From the NCBI GenBank assembly GCA_916700875.1, contig CAKAKS010000001.1, positions 12,215,741 to 12,279,740 of the forward strand: a DNA stretch of 64,000 nucleotides, given 5' to 3'. The translations under genes were made by a program, and so were the position numbers. This DNA is from Sebastes aleutianus. Taxonomy: Eukaryota > Chordata > Actinopteri > Perciformes > Sebastidae. Every line of letters starts with the position of its first letter. Position 1 is the stretch's first letter. The notes below the pieces were generated by a model. It saw only the letters and a program-made list of their open reading frames with translations, made no database searches and had not been told where the DNA came from. Below, piece by piece: positions 11,812 to 25,382 of this stretch.

Positions 11812-11974
11812 CTAACGTCAGTTCACCGACATAAAAAAGCTAATTTTCTTATTTACCTCTCGATGCAGATATCTTAAACTGGCCAAATGATGCAAAAGCT
11901 GCATTATCAGACATTATTAGAGGTAAGTGAGATTGTGTATTTTTTAGTAATTTGGGTGAACTGACCCTTTAAAC
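11812..11974. repeat. small fold-back (MITE-like) element
   Basis: The left end carries gtcagttcacc (11817-11827) and the right end carries gggtgaactgaccctttaaa (11954-11973), an inverted pair. Further in, the left cttatttacctct pairs with the right agaggtaagtgag. Ends of this type (aaagggtcagttcaccc) are common in fish dispersed repeats. Confidence 0.55.
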
Positions 11975-13547
11975 TTTTAATGAACTGACAGGTGCTTCTT
12001 ATCAGGTGTTTCTGTGCAGCGCTGTTGACTTACAAAACCCAGGCTTCCCTGCTCGTTAAATTGCGTGTACACATCATCCTCCCATGGGTAGTTTTGCAGA
12101 AAGGCTGCGGTCGTTTGAGCACGTAGCCGAGTGGAACGTCTCGGGAAAATAGCATTGTGGTCACCGAGACAATAACTGCAGAGCATGAGCCTCACTTTGG
12201 AGGATTATTATCTCATTCAAGGAGATTCTTGGATCAGAGTTGGCTGGATGCTGGCGCGGCTACTCTGTAGTTCCAAAGCAATAATCCTGAAGAAGCTTTT
12301 TTTCAGTGAAATATCATAAAATGCACTGGATGCACGCTCTCAAGCATTCTCATCTTGCACGGTATACTGCGTGGCTCATGCATGGCAGCCAAAGGGGTGG
12401 CCCTCGCTAGCAAACAAAACACTGTGTTTACACAAATTTCTAACAACTGATCTGTCAGAAACAGAGAGCAGAAAGAACTGCTGGCTTGAAATAGAGAGCC
12501 ATTTTGGTGAATGTGGCCTTCCTCTCCCCTCTCCGGTTGGGCTTGTGTAAGTGAAACCAGCTGGTGAGGATTCTGGGCAGCGATGTGCGGGTCCAGTCAA
12601 CGTGACTCAGTCTCACAATCGGGGGGTACCTGAGACACGTCTCTGTTGTCAGATAAAAGTTATGTTTTTATTAAAGTTGGTGATATCTCAAGCTGCAAAC
12701 GAAATGACCTGTTTTGAGCTCTTATGGCTGTGGCTCTGGTTTCGATTACATTCGTTGACAATGTGCTATTTTTACTCTTTTTATGTCTTCTCTTTTTTTG
12801 CCCACTCTGTGATTTTCCTATGCAAATGGATGAAGTGGCCCAATTTCAGCAGGCTTCTATTGTGTGTGGATGTCGAGGTGTAATTTAACAAAGTGCGGGC
12901 TGTTCTGAAAGTTATAGTCTTTCCCTTCAAACACTGGGCTATTCTCACTTTGTATGCTTGTGTTTGTGTGTACATGCATATCTCCGTTATAACAGTACAT
13001 GCCTTCAGCCTTAAACAGTACAGTTCTTGCATATTTTTTCTACAATCTACCAAATCTTGGCGCCCTCTCCTCATTTTTCTGCAGTTATCATGGTCGGCGT
13101 CTCTGGCACTGACACGTAGAAAAAAAGAGCCCACCGAAAAATGAATCATCCGAAACTTTGTCTAAACTTGGCTCTCCTGCTGTTGACAGACAGATCGTAA
13201 TGAAGTCTCCCTCCCAGGACATTGTGTTCTTATGGTATTACACAGAGGGTGATCAGATATTATATTGTGTCTCTATCTCCTCCAGGGGGCTGCTGCTATT
13301 GGGGATTCACTTGCACTGAGGTCTGCAGACTCAGTGTGGGTATATGAGTGAGAGAGAGGGAGGAGGGGTTTATAGCAACAACTCAGCACATGAGACTTAT
13401 ACTGAGCTCCCTCAAAATCTGCAAACACACAGTGCAACAAATCTATAAATTATGACGTCATTTCACTCTATAACTGAAAATCTTCCAGTGCATTAAGACC
13501 ATTAAAAAACCTGTTTCCTATACAAATTTACTTTTCTCGAAATTAAA
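11975..13547. other. intron segment without recognised gene
   Basis: Frames on both strands near 12551-13149 reach 110-122 codons but carry no recognisable motif and overlap one another. They are not called. Confidence 0.5.
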
Positions 13548-14216
13548 GGGGACATATCATGAAAAACTCACTTTTCCAGTAGTTGTGCACATCCATTTGG
13601 GTATCTGGAGTGCCTACCAACCCACAGACTGTGAAATAAGACAACCCAGTCAGTTTTTTGTGGGCTGCCTAGATTCAGAAAATATGTGATTCAACAAGCC
13701 ATTCAGATTTGGCTCCCCTTCCTATGTCACAGGCTCATTAGAATATATCGCCCACAGCTTGAGATTTACCTCTGACCTCAAGATATGTGAATGAAAATGG
13801 GTTCTATGGGTACCCACGAGTCTCCCCTTTACAGACATGCCCACTTTATGATGATAACATGCAGTTTGGGGCAAGTCATAGTCAAGTCAACACACTGACA
13901 TCTGTTTTTGCCTGTTGGGCTTGAATTTGTTATGATTTGAGCATATTTTTTATGCTAAATGCAGTACCTGTGAGGGTTTCTGGACAATATTTGTCATTAT
14001 TTTGTGTTGTTAATTGATTTCCAATAATAAATATAGACTTACATTTGCATAAAGCAGCATACTTGCCCACTCCCATGTTGATCAGAGTATTAAATACTTG
14101 ACAAATCTCCCTTTAAGGTACATTTTGAACAGATAAAAAATGTGTGATTCATTTACGATTAACTATGGACAATCGTGATTAATCATGATTCAATATTTTA
14201 AATCAATAGACAGCCC
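13548..14216. repeat. composite of two common fish dispersed repeats
   Basis: The first part begins aaggggacatatcatgaaaa and includes gtatctggagtgcctaccaa. The second part (from about 13790) includes gtacctgtgagggtttctgg, tattaaatacttgacaaatc and ends atagacagccctgat. Both texts are familiar from many teleost genomes (recollection, not searched). The boundary between them is approximate. No coding capacity is seen. Confidence 0.6.
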
Positions 14217-15900
14217 TGATTATTATGTCTTATGTGGCTCTGGAGGAGCTTTGTCAAGTCTGTAAAAATAACCCCAGTGATGTCATCGGGGTTATCACTG
14301 CTTGGGCTTGGCAAAATTTGAACAGAAAGATTGCAAGAAAGAGAGAGAGGCAGTAGCAGAAGAGAAACCCCAGACGTGTATGAGTGAGAAAGCAGACATG
14401 TGTTTGTGCTGCTGTCGTCCAGCACGCCAGCTGCCTCGGCGCTAATCCCTCCTCTTGCAGATTTACACATGATCTCGCAGAGGCTTCATGCCATTTGATG
14501 CAGTTATTTGATAATGAGTGAGTGATCCAACGGGAAGCAACACTCTCAGGACCTTCCCAGTGAATCGTGTGACCTTTGACCTGACTTGGCAGAACTTGAG
14601 CGGAAGCGCTGCCTCTTGTCTTGGCAGCTAAACAACCAGCTATGTGTGTCTCTAAGCGTGTGTTGGTGTGAATATACTCCTTTTTTTAGGAAGTGTGTTT
14701 CATCAGGCCGATAAATGTTTTCGTATATATGTATGTGCGAGCTTATGTGTGACAGGGTCCGACAGCGCGGTAGACTGGCAGCCCGAGTGTGAACTCCGCA
14801 TGCTTCCTTTATTCCTCTGACGTCTGACAAGGCTGAGGCGCTGTTGGTAATGATGTGGTTATTACTTCCCATCATGCCTCTCTACAGGCTGGGCCGTAAA
14901 ACAGTGCGGTATATTCTCTTTGTCCCAAGCCTATGGAGACCGGCACTTTGCTGCTCTTTCATGAGGCCGTTGAGAAACGCACCGACACACTCATGGGACC
15001 TCATTCACAAAACTGTTCTCCAGTCTGATGTGTGATTTCAGCATATTATCCTGTCAAAGATGGGGAATATAACTCTGTTTATCTCTTTCATGTCGTGGGA
15101 CGGTGATACTGTTTTTAACAAAATTCTCCACATCTCCAGCTTTGATTGTTGGAGTCTTTTTTACAGTAAGAAGTTTTTGAAATCTGAGTATCCTCTCCTC
15201 GTGGAAATCAATCAGTAATACGGCATGGGCATCAGATTTCCAATCGTCTTTGAAACTCAAGATTTATTCCCGGGCTTTATGCGCGACCCCCGCTGTTGAG
15301 TTTGCACGAGCCCTCTGCTCGGGCTGTGAGGAAGCCGTAGTTGCCCCCAGGCCTAGAGTGATGCCAGCTGTGGTCATATGGAACCAGTTTGATCCCCTGA
15401 CTGTCAAAATGCCCCGTCTGCCCCCGGTGTTGGACTCCATATGGAGGCTTCGTGGACATGGTGCTGTTTGGTATTAACACAACAACGTCTCGAGTCTCTC
15501 ACAAGAGTTGGGATTGTATATCTACCTCCTCTTTCCCCACAGGGGGGTCAGATGACTACGAGGGCAAATGTTGAAGTATGAAGTGGATTTGACGTTGACT
15601 CCAAGTTTATATTCTGATTTTAAATATCTGGAATTTACTGTATGCCTGGTGGTGTTCTCATAGTCCTAATAGACAAAACTTTCATACAAATACATGTAAA
15701 TTTGATAGTTGATTTGATAATTTCTGTTCATTATTGACATTGTACAATATAGTCATAATTGTGGCCCTTATATGAGGAGTATTTACATAAGAACTGTGCC
15801 ATTGGTTTTGCATCTTTAAGCGTATTTACCACAAATCAATACACATCATAGTTAATCATTTTTCAAACCATACTGCTATATTAGAAATTTTAATGTTTTT
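14217..15900. other. intron segment; short hairpin at 14268-14295
   Basis: ataacccc (14268-14275) pairs with ggggttat (14288-14295) around a 12-base loop that itself contains gatgtcatc. The rest shows no gene. Antiparallel frames at 15250-15480 overlap each other and are not supported. Confidence 0.5.
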
Positions 15901-16260
15901 TCCCTCCCATTTCAGGCAGCATCGTACGACGTCATACAACTATGACTTTTGGTATCGTATGAATGGAAACCAATGCTACGACGGCGTATTAGGTAAAAAA
16001 AAAAAAAAAATTGCAGAGCCAGGCTAGGAGATTAATATTCCAAGAAAAAATCTCTAAAATGTCCAAGATTAATGTGCACCACTGTTTTTTCCCTACTTGT
16101 TTTTTTCTCGTAAAGTTAAGACTTTATAATCTCGCAAATTTGTGATTTTGTTTTCCTCATACATTTTCAACTTTAATTCCAGAGAATATTCAAGTTTTTT
16201 TCTTATAAATTTAAGACTTAAATCTTAGAAATCCTGAGTTTTTTCCTGGAATTTTAGAGA
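15901..16260. repeat. decayed interspersed and minisatellite-like sequence
   Basis: Contains cgtacgacgtcat, tacgacggcgtattagg, an A15-type run near 15995-16010, then diverged repeats around tctcgtaaagttaagacttt and cttataaatttaagactt. These resemble decayed copies of fish dispersed repeats. Boundaries are uncertain. Confidence 0.4.
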
Positions 16261-18990
16261 GCTTGATGAGTCTGCTAATTAAAGTTTATAATATACAGAA
16301 ATTAATGGTAACCAATGGCTACCTGGAATAGAAGGAAAAACACATAAAGCAACTTTCAGCAACCATTTGAAATGATTCGCGAGCATACATTCAGTACATT
16401 TAAATAGTTCAAACTTGCATATACACAGTAAAAAATGGTGCTATTGGTTTGTCAGACTTTCTTTTCTTCAGCAAATTATTCAAGATTTATGCTAAGAAGA
16501 CGAAATGAGTACCAACATCCCTTCCACAACGTTTCAAAACCTCTCATCTTCAAAAAAAAAAAAGCGTTTTTGTTTCCCTCATTAATCCTGCTGCTCAGTT
16601 CACAAAATCAAATTCATATCATTATGACACAAATTAGCCCCCCGCAATCATTACCCCATTGTTGGGGTTGTTTACATTGTTGTTTTTCTGCTGCTCTGCA
16701 TACATCAGTTCGCTCTCGCCTTAATTAATTCTTGCACTGAAATTAACTTGGGAGAAGTCCCGGGATGATTCATTTAGGGTGTATATGATTAAGACCAGCC
16801 TGGAAGATCAGAGGCTCTTTTTCATCTGTAGCACCGATGCTAATTCATCTACCAACCCCCTCAAACCTCCCCTCCTTCTCTCAATCCCTTCCTGTCTTGT
16901 TGCGGTTTTATTCTTTCCGATCATAAGACCCCCAACGCCTTCACGCAGTTGGTGTTGGATGGAAATGAGGTCTACCCATTTCTTTAGGGATGGGATGGCT
17001 AGATCAATGGATGGATGGATGGAGGGGATAGAGACCCCGGTGCGGAGGCTCTCTCTCCAGGTCTCCATTGAGCGGAGATTACATCGTCGGTTGGTGGCTG
17101 TAAAATGCAGCTCTCCGCTGGCAGACACCAAACAGGACTCACAGGAGTCCTTTCAAACCTCCCCATTGTTAGCCAGGGATTATTCTTTGGGTTGTTATCC
17201 CATTACGCTGTAATGGTGGCAATTTTCTGCTTAGGAATTTGTCTTTTTCTGGAGGGAAATACATGCCAGAAAGTTTTTCAATCAAGCATTTATCATCAGT
17301 AATTTGTAAAAAAGTGTTAGATTACATCTCCACGGCTTGTGACTTTTTAGATGACGTCTGGATCCAAAAATACTTGTTTTCATTGAGGCACTGATATCCT
17401 GTATTTAAATGTAAAAGCATATCTTGCTTTATTTGGGCAAAAAATATTATAAAATTACAAAATGAGACAATAGGCAGATATTACGGGGTTGTTATTATAA
17501 CTCTGGCCTGATATTTCTCAGCACAACGCTGAGGTCAAATTCTTTGAATATTTGGGGTATTAATTTTTCCCTGACGTGAGCAATGGTCCTTTCTTTTATT
17601 GCGGAATGGGACATCAACAAGGCTTTTCAAAGTAATGCTCTTAACAGGTCATTAAGCTTCTTTTTTTTTTTTAGTTTTTCTGTAAGTTTGCCCAAACACT
17701 AAAACCTTGTGTCTTTCACGTCTGATTAGTGACACTTTAATAAAGTCGTTTAAAGTTCAGCGGACTGAATTTTCCACCTTTTCTAGTGTTTCTATGGTCA
17801 CGGGGAAACGACCCGCATTCAGGCCTGTACGCAATCTTTTAAATGCAAATCCTTTAAAAGTAACTGTGTAATTCTGTCTATGGGGACTCTCCCGACTTGG
17901 CTGCGAGAGAAAGTGTTTTTTTTATATAAGGCAACCACGGCTGTTTTCCTTTCTGTCTTCTTGATCTGACAGCAATTGACTAAGCCAGTCCTTAAGGCGT
18001 GACAAAAGCTTGGCAAAATCTTTACATTTCTTTTCCTCCTTTCTCCCCCTCCCTCTCTTGGCTAACTTTTCTTGGATGGGCCAAGGTGGACAAAGCCTGT
18101 CTTCTCTTCCACTTGATTGGGTCAGAAGGCTGAAGTTAAATGTTTGGTTCAAAATTGTCTTAGCATTCCCAGCATCATGTTTTCTCTTTCCTTTTTTTTA
18201 TGGCGCTCGGGGAAGCTCGGGAAACTATGTCGAATCGGCCACAATCAAATCATTTACGGTGAGCTCACAGCGAAGGAATTAATGCATTTTATATGAGGAT
18301 GCCGAGTCTGAGGCAAAGTCCCCTCAGCAACATGTGAGAAAGCTCCCTCTCTCTCTCCATTACTCTCTACTTGCTCTCTCTCTCTTTCTCCCTCTGTTTT
18401 ACTTATTGAAATTATAGCTGTCACCCACTTCACAAGGAGGAGAGCCAGGGGAAGCAGGTCATTGACTTGATTTTCATGGGAAGGCTGATTCGGCCATTCA
18501 GGGTCTGATAGGTCCAGTATTGACAGCCCTTTGCGGGAGGGGAGGGGAGCATGCCGCCTTCATTGTACCCACGGTTTGCTGAGGAAAAACAAGAGAGCGC
18601 CTGGGAGACAAAGACCTCAATGGGAACAGTAGCCCCTGTGTCCCCTTGCCTCTGACTGCTGCTGCTGGGAGGCTTGTGTCTTCCATTCTGGCCTCAAGTG
18701 CTACTCCCACCCTCTCTCAAACACCCCGCCACCCCCGTCTCCCGCTCTTTTTTCATCCTGTCAAGTGGCTGCAGAGGTGTTGCCGTTTCATTCTCTGACC
18801 CCTGACACCCTCCCTCTGAGTCCCATCGCCTCCGAGTGCAGAGGTTGTTTGTCATCTTCATTTGCAGGAGAGTGCTCTTCACTTGTATCTGTCGCGGGCC
18901 ATACGCGGAGCCTCACCGCCGGCGTTCTCAAGTAAAGGGTTAGAATTGCCTGATATCAGCCTTTTTACTGTAATACAACATGTCCTGTCA
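16261..18990. other. intron segment without recognised gene
   Basis: A short inverted repeat (ccattac gct gtaatgg) lies at 17200-17216. CT-rich tracts occur near 18345-18400. Frames of up to 144 codons near 16779-17213 have no recognisable motif. Confidence 0.5.
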
Positions 18991-20678
18991 GTGTCGTGTC
19001 TTTGCCACTAACGATGCACTAATCCCACTTGTCTCTGCCGATACTGATTCTGGTACCTAAACTCAGTATGAGGTTATACCAACTACAACTACCGGACGCC
19101 AGTAAAACGTCTGCCTTAAAAGTGCCGTACAAAAGTAAAACAACATTATTTTTCTTCTACTGTCATATTCTACCAAAATGTCCTGTTTTGAACAATAAAA
19201 TATTATAAATACAATGAGTGTTTTCAGTCCAAAATGACGGCAGAGTTTCGTCTCTTTGCTCCTATACTCTTAGATAAAGCTCCCATACAATTAATTCATC
19301 ACATGCACATGTGATCGCGGTGATACCTCAGTCATGATTATTAAACGTGATCAATGATTAATTTAATATTTAAACAGACTTTACAAACAGCTTAACAATT
19401 TAGAATAAAATGGAAAGATTATTGATACTATTTTAAATTTACTATGAGATATGTAGTGTGTGGATGTCAATTTTCATCGTTGTATACTAGTGTATATCAA
19501 AAACAGGTTTGCATTTGTGCACTGCAGTTGGAAGTGATGCATTTATTGATCAGTTAGAAATGAACAAGAAACAGTAACTCAACCAATGACTTAAAGAATA
19601 ATGAAAGCTGATTGTGGCCAAACGCCTGCTTTAATTTTTTTATTTAGATATAAGTACAGGAAACAACTAGCCAAACTTCCATGGTGGACCAGAGTGAGTC
19701 AATGAAGTGATGCGAGTTAACTCGCAAACTTGGGACATTGGTTGTTGAGTCTGGGACAGTTGAAAGTAGAATTCGGGATAGTTGAGCGACACTTAGGTTA
19801 AAATGTTAATTTCGAGCCCTGGCTACAGTGAATAAGTAACTAACAGTTGCTCAAGTTCTTCCATTAAGTACAGTTTTGTGATACATGTACTTACCTTGCA
19901 TATCTCCATTTATAGCTCTACTGAGGACTAGGATCACATAAAATGTAGTCTAACTCACCAGATGTAGCCTGTAGGTATAAGCCTGCCATTGGCCGCCTAT
20001 TTCAGTCGTTATTATCCTCCCCTTCTACTATCTATTTTGAGAGGACACCGTCACTGCATCCTGTACTTAGCTGATTGTGCTTGGTTTAAAGAAATACAAA
20101 CAAGCCAGATCGTTTTTTTTCCAACCTATACAAGAATGATAACATGTGGAGCCAGACCTTTCTTTGGTGCTGACACAGCGCCGTGGAGATAGGTCTGGCT
20201 ATGCAAGATGTAAAAAGTGTCCATTTGAAATACTAGTGGAAAGAAATATCATCTAAATTCTTAACAATGGCTGGAAATATTAACATATTGGCAGCTGCTA
20301 TTCTAAAAGTTCAATAGTGGTCAAGTCCTTCTCTCAAGCACTCGCTCTTGTTTTTACAAGTTCATGTCAGCCAAAGAGCCCTGGCCACTCATCAGAGTGT
20401 GTAGTACACTAGTCTAGGTTGTAGGTTATCGGGTCACTCTTATCAAGGCCTCTCTTTGAAGTAAGCCCTGGCTCTGTTTCCCTCCTGATAAATACTGTAT
20501 GTGGGCTTAGTCTGGGCAGACGTCCAGGGTGTGTGAAGGATGGAATCATTTCTGGTTCAGTAGTGTGTTTTTCAACGTGTTCCAAAAAATCAACTAATAT
20601 ATAGCCAACGATTGCCAAAACCTCAGAGCATCATCATTTTGCTGTTACATACCAACAGATATAGAACTCAAGGTAAAA
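18991..20678. other. intron segment, probable decayed repeats
   Basis: Around 19010-19080 (gatgcactaatcccactt, gccgatactgattctggtac) the text resembles a decayed fish dispersed repeat. No gene is seen. Confidence 0.4.
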
Positions 20679-20700
20679 ATTACAAATTTAAATTTGTAAT
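20679..20700. repeat. perfect 22-base palindrome
   Basis: The half-site attacaaattt is followed immediately by its exact reverse complement aaatttgtaat. Confidence 0.85.
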
Positions 20701-23632
20701 CTGCCAGACTTAATCCTGGGGTCTGACATTGCACGTCAGGCTTATTTATCTCATACCGTTCACAGCTAAATGTGTAACCTTTCATACAGATTAAAAGAAG
20801 GAATTAGAGAAGACGATGTGGGATGAAAAGCGATCCCGCTAGTTTTTGCTGTTAGTGTTTTTAACAGAAAAGGGGGGTTGACCCTGTGGGATTATGGGCA
20901 GGAAAAAGAAATACAACATGAACTCTAACCCCTCCTGACTTGGCTTCCAACCTCTCTAAGCACTTTTTGACCTCTAACCTTCAGGCTCTTTGGGCTAACC
21001 CAGGAAATTGTCCCGGCCCCCCCTTGACAGCCAGTCGGGACTGTCTTTCCGACATTTGGTGAAAGAGCCGTAATGAGAACACAATGGAGAGTCCAACAAT
21101 CGGAAATCATGCAGCGCTGACAGTAGGAGATCACAGTCCATGAATTTTTGTTTCAAGACATCAAAATGATGATAAGCCAACTGGTAACCATTAGGCTATA
21201 GGAAACTCGGGCCCGTATCCTTCAAAGAATTTCGTGAACACACACATTAACATCTTGGTTCCCTTCAGATTTTTTCCTTTTTCTTTCTTTTCTCTTGGTG
21301 ACCACAGTGGATTGGCATGGCAGACTTTGCAGAGGGACTCTATCCTCTTTACATCCCACACACCCAATCCCCCCCCCCCCTCAATCTAATACTGGCTTCT
21401 TTTGAAGTGTGGATTTTCTGGAGAAGTGCTTCGCAGCCCCTCCCCGCCGCCCCACACCCCAAATCTGTCTATTGATGTATCAGGGCCCCTGCTTTCATAC
21501 GGGGATATGGTCCCTCGATTTTTGGTCGTGAGCTCTTTATCGTAATTTACTGTATCAGGGAGTGCTTCTCTCCTGGTATGTGGGGATTGAAAGAAATGGT
21601 CATGTGCTGAACTGATTAAGAAGTTGGTGGTGACCCGAGGTTAAACCCTAGGCGAGGAGGGAAGGGGGGTAAAAATACAAAAGCAGTCGGAGCGAGCGTA
21701 GCGGACTGATAGTGGTGGTAAAATGGGTCACACGAAAAGGTGGAAAAAACATCTTGTCCCACTTGAAGTGAAACTTTGCAGACAGTAAGGTCAAAGATTC
21801 ATCTCACCCACCGTCAAGGCCTCCACCCTAAAATAAGTTGAGATAACGCCATTAAAAAGAACCTTTCAAATGTCATCTTGACGTGTTTTGGTAAAGACAC
21901 TTTTTCCTTATCATATTCCATTAACTTGAGATTACCTCACTCCCGTCTCTCCCCTCTCTTTACCTTCACTCCTCATGATTCAAGGCACCACCAGACTGTT
22001 TTCGTAGCTGGCTTGTCTCTTTGGAGGACTGGAGTGAACTGAATGGTGACAGCTTTGCCTGCCAGGCGAGTTGTGTGGTGCAGTGTCTGTATTGAGTCTA
22101 GGCTTGAGTTTTTTTTTCTCCCCCCTCAGTGTTTGATGAGAATCAGACAGATTTAGCCGGGGTTTGTGCAAGCGCAGAGGCCGGCCGGCTCTCTGCGCAC
22201 CGCTGCTGCCATGCTAATAGTGGCACAGCCTGGGACCGCTGAGATTACGTGTTACCAGGCCGAGATGTCACAAGCCCAGGGGGCTTTTGTTGCCTTCAAA
22301 GGGACGCCTGGTCAGTCTGTTCCACCATTAGTTATCGCACTGACTCAGATGAAATAATGCAGAATTAGAGGAAAGGAGTCATGAACTGTGACACATCAGC
22401 TCAGCCAAAATCTTTCTTTTTCCATCCCATTTTACAGCCTATTGACAGGACCGTCCTAGAAAGTCTCATTACAGGATTTCCGCTTTCCCTTTGACAATTA
22501 ATTGAGCGCTGCTGTCCTTCCTGGCAACACAGTTACATTAAAAAGCACTGAACCGTTTTGATGGTTAACTTAACCCAGCTGAGCAAAGCCCACTCCAGCA
22601 ATCAGATGCAACGGCATATTGCGTTTAATTTGGAAAAAGTGTGTTAAGGACGCTTTTCTTTGAGCCTTCGTTGTCCTGAGGGGAGGCGGATCGGAAACTT
22701 TCTCTCAGCCAAATTGGTGGTCAAAGTAGCCGTTTCTCTGCTCTAGCAGCGTGACAGTAGTCTTATCAAACTTTTAACAATTTTCGCCAGAGCAGTGAAG
22801 ATGTCTCAATGCTGTCTTTGTAGGAAACTCTGTCCGTCAGTGCTCATTGAAAGCCGTGCAAAATCGAGCTAAGTGGAATTAATGAGCGAATTTTGCCCCC
22901 GAGACCTGAGCTGCCTCTGTCTTTGTTTGTTAAAGTGAGTGTTTTCACTGCAGCCCTTTTGCCCTGGCATGGGGCTTGCAGAGATCTCTTGGGTCTAACA
23001 GGTAATTCCCAGGCATTTCCCCTTGTTTGGCTAAGGGGAAAAAAGTAGCGTCTACCCATTCTACCCATCCGTGTATGTTAAAGTCATCAGCCAGTTGGAA
23101 AAAACACTGAAAAATTGAGGTCGATGTGTGCAAGAGCGTCCTTAATGTTCATTACTTCATTCAGAAAAGATGTGTCCCATCCCATCCTGGGAAATGTTTA
23201 AAAACGGAGACATGGAGACATGAGAGAAGAGGCTTGTCATCTAAATGGTGCATTTTCTTTTTTTTTTTTTTTTTACATCTGTCAGGATACATTTAGCTCC
23301 TGGTAATGGGAATAAAGTTTACTCAAGGAGGAGACGTGGATGTATTAATTGCGGACGTTTCCATTCGTTTCTGTGTACATCTGAAGAATAAACAGCACTT
23401 TTGATTCTGCTCAGATCTATTTCAGCTAAAAGACCACCTCTCTTAAAATGAAATTGTGCCATTAATTTGAGCTGTCTTCTCCAAAGGCGTATCAGAGATT
23501 TGTTTGTATGAAGCTTTGTCGGTTTGGCTTGTTAGAAAGTTGTGGATGTCTGAGGCAATTATGTTTCTAACTAAACATCCCTATCCCATTACAGATTCAG
23601 AGAAAAGACAGGTTGTATCTGATAAAATCATA
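20701..23632. other. intron segment without recognised gene
   Basis: No gene is seen. C-rich runs lie near 21370-21380 and 21436-21455, and a T run at 23257-23274. The part near 22430-22640 has little repeat character and could be regulatory. That is a guess. Confidence 0.45.
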
Positions 23633-23814
23633 TTAAAGGAACAGTGTGTAGCATTTAGGGGGATCTATTGGCAGAAATGTAATACAATAAGCAAGTAATA
23701 ACTATGTTTTTTTTAGTGTATAATCACCTGAAACTAAGAATCATTGTCCCCTAGTTTCAGTTGGTTGCAATCTGCAACCTCACCGCTAGATGCCGCCAAA
23801 TCCTACACGCTGCT
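23633..23814. repeat. internally deleted copy of a common fish TIR repeat
   Basis: The left end ttaaaggaacagtgtgtagc and the right end (aaatcctacacgctgct) are inverted: the right reads cagcgtgtaggattt in complement. The interior ccgctagatgccgccaaatc and gtgtataatcacctgaaa match, as recalled, a repeat spread through percomorph genomes. It seems shorter than usual copies. The outer right end is lost. Confidence 0.6.
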
Positions 23815-25149
23815 AAAACTAAAACTGCAATTAATTTATTCATTTTTTAACCAGGCAATATTGTTTCAGTTTAGTTTTAATTCTTCTTAAAGGATATAGT
23901 TTCATTTTGTTTCAGTTTTTTAGTGTACTATAATAATCCTGGTGTGATATTTGGACACAGCCAGAGAAAGTGATCGCTGCTGGCAAAGTGATTGGATTCT
24001 TATGTACGCGTTGTATGTACGAGCAAAGTCCACATGTGTGTATGTGTGTGCGCGAAGTTGGTGTGGTGCTTTGTGGGTCTTAGTGGGGATCCTCCCGAGG
24101 CTCAGTGGGACGACGATGAAAGCCTTGTGTGACACTGAATCACTGGCCTTTAGAGGATTTCCACGGCCCTGAAAGGCAACTGTGATAATTCAGGGACAAT
24201 CCTTCCCCGGTGGTCTCCCCATTGGCATCCCTTAATAACTGTATTAGCAATTAAGAGGCGAGGCCGAGCCGCAATCGGAGCCTGCAGCAGACGCCCTCGC
24301 AAATTGCATCGCCTTCCCTCATCTCGTCCGCTTGCGGCCGCGGCATAATGGGCTGTGAGAAGACATCATCCATGTACGTTTTAACCCTCATTCATTATGG
24401 TCTCACCATAATAGATAACAGACTCAAGATAATGTCACTTGACGATATAACACCATACGCAGTGTTTATTTTCAGTCGCCGTCCCTCGACGGTTGTGCAA
24501 GATAATAAATGAGCAGATCGTGGAACAGCTGAGGCCGACTGAAATTTAGAGGTTGCGACTCCAGATATGGGAATCTAACCCCCAATTTCAACACCTTCAG
24601 GCACGGTGAGTGATGTGGGGCCCGGGCAGGAAGGATTCTGGGTAACATTCTTTCAAATAGGCATCAACGCAGTTTAATTTTGAATAATTCCCCAGGAGGA
24701 TAACCCAGCTTTCGTTCCATAATCGTAGTAAACCTCACATGCAGGTTTCTGCAGGCTAAATTACAAGCCTGCCCTCGCGGCTACGATGATCTGTCGGCTT
24801 ACGTCCTTATGAGGCTTCCCTGGGGGTTCTTAGCATGCTTGCATGAAGCTGTTGTTGGACGAAACCCACATGTACAGCATATTATTGGGCACTGTCATCA
24901 TTCAGTGTATATTCAGTACATATTTAGAGCTTTAAAATGAAGCAATGTCCACTTGCAAACCCTCATCACATGTCTTGTGTCTTGAAGCTGTTCCACTAGT
25001 GACTGATACCCCTTTATATCCTTCTGAGACTTTGTGATTTCAATTACTTTTTAGTCTACGAGCCATCTCCCAACATTTCACTTGTCAGTAAAACTCAAGG
25101 TGGCAAAATCATAATCAATCAAAAATCAATACTTTTGAAAACCTTTATG
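23815..25149. other. intron segment; possible conserved non-coding sequence
   Basis: No gene is seen. The part at about 24180-24400 (ttagcaattaagaggcgagg, a NotI-like gcggccgc, cataatgggctgtgagaag) is GC-richer and repeat-poor, as some regulatory elements are. This is inference only. Confidence 0.35.
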
Positions 25150-25382
25150 CCTGTAGTTAATATTTAACGCCATGTCGTTATTGTGAAATGGTTGCGGTTA
25201 GGTTCAGGAAAAACATCATGGTTGGGCTTGAAATAAGTACGTAAACTAAGTAAAATATGTATGTACACAACGTAACAGAAGTATGGAAAACACGTCGTAT
25301 ACGTCACTAATGTAACTTCAAAATAACTCAACAACACATTGGGACACAAACACCAGTCTCCTGGTTGAAAGTCCTGTGTTTG
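25150..25382 (-). repeat. dispersed repeat, family A, partial copy
   Basis: In complement it reads caaacacaggactttcaacc, aggagactggtgtttgtgtc and cttatttcaagcccaaccat, followed by cctgaacctaaccgc. These match the middle of the copies at 4863 and 40138. Both ends are missing. Confidence 0.65.
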
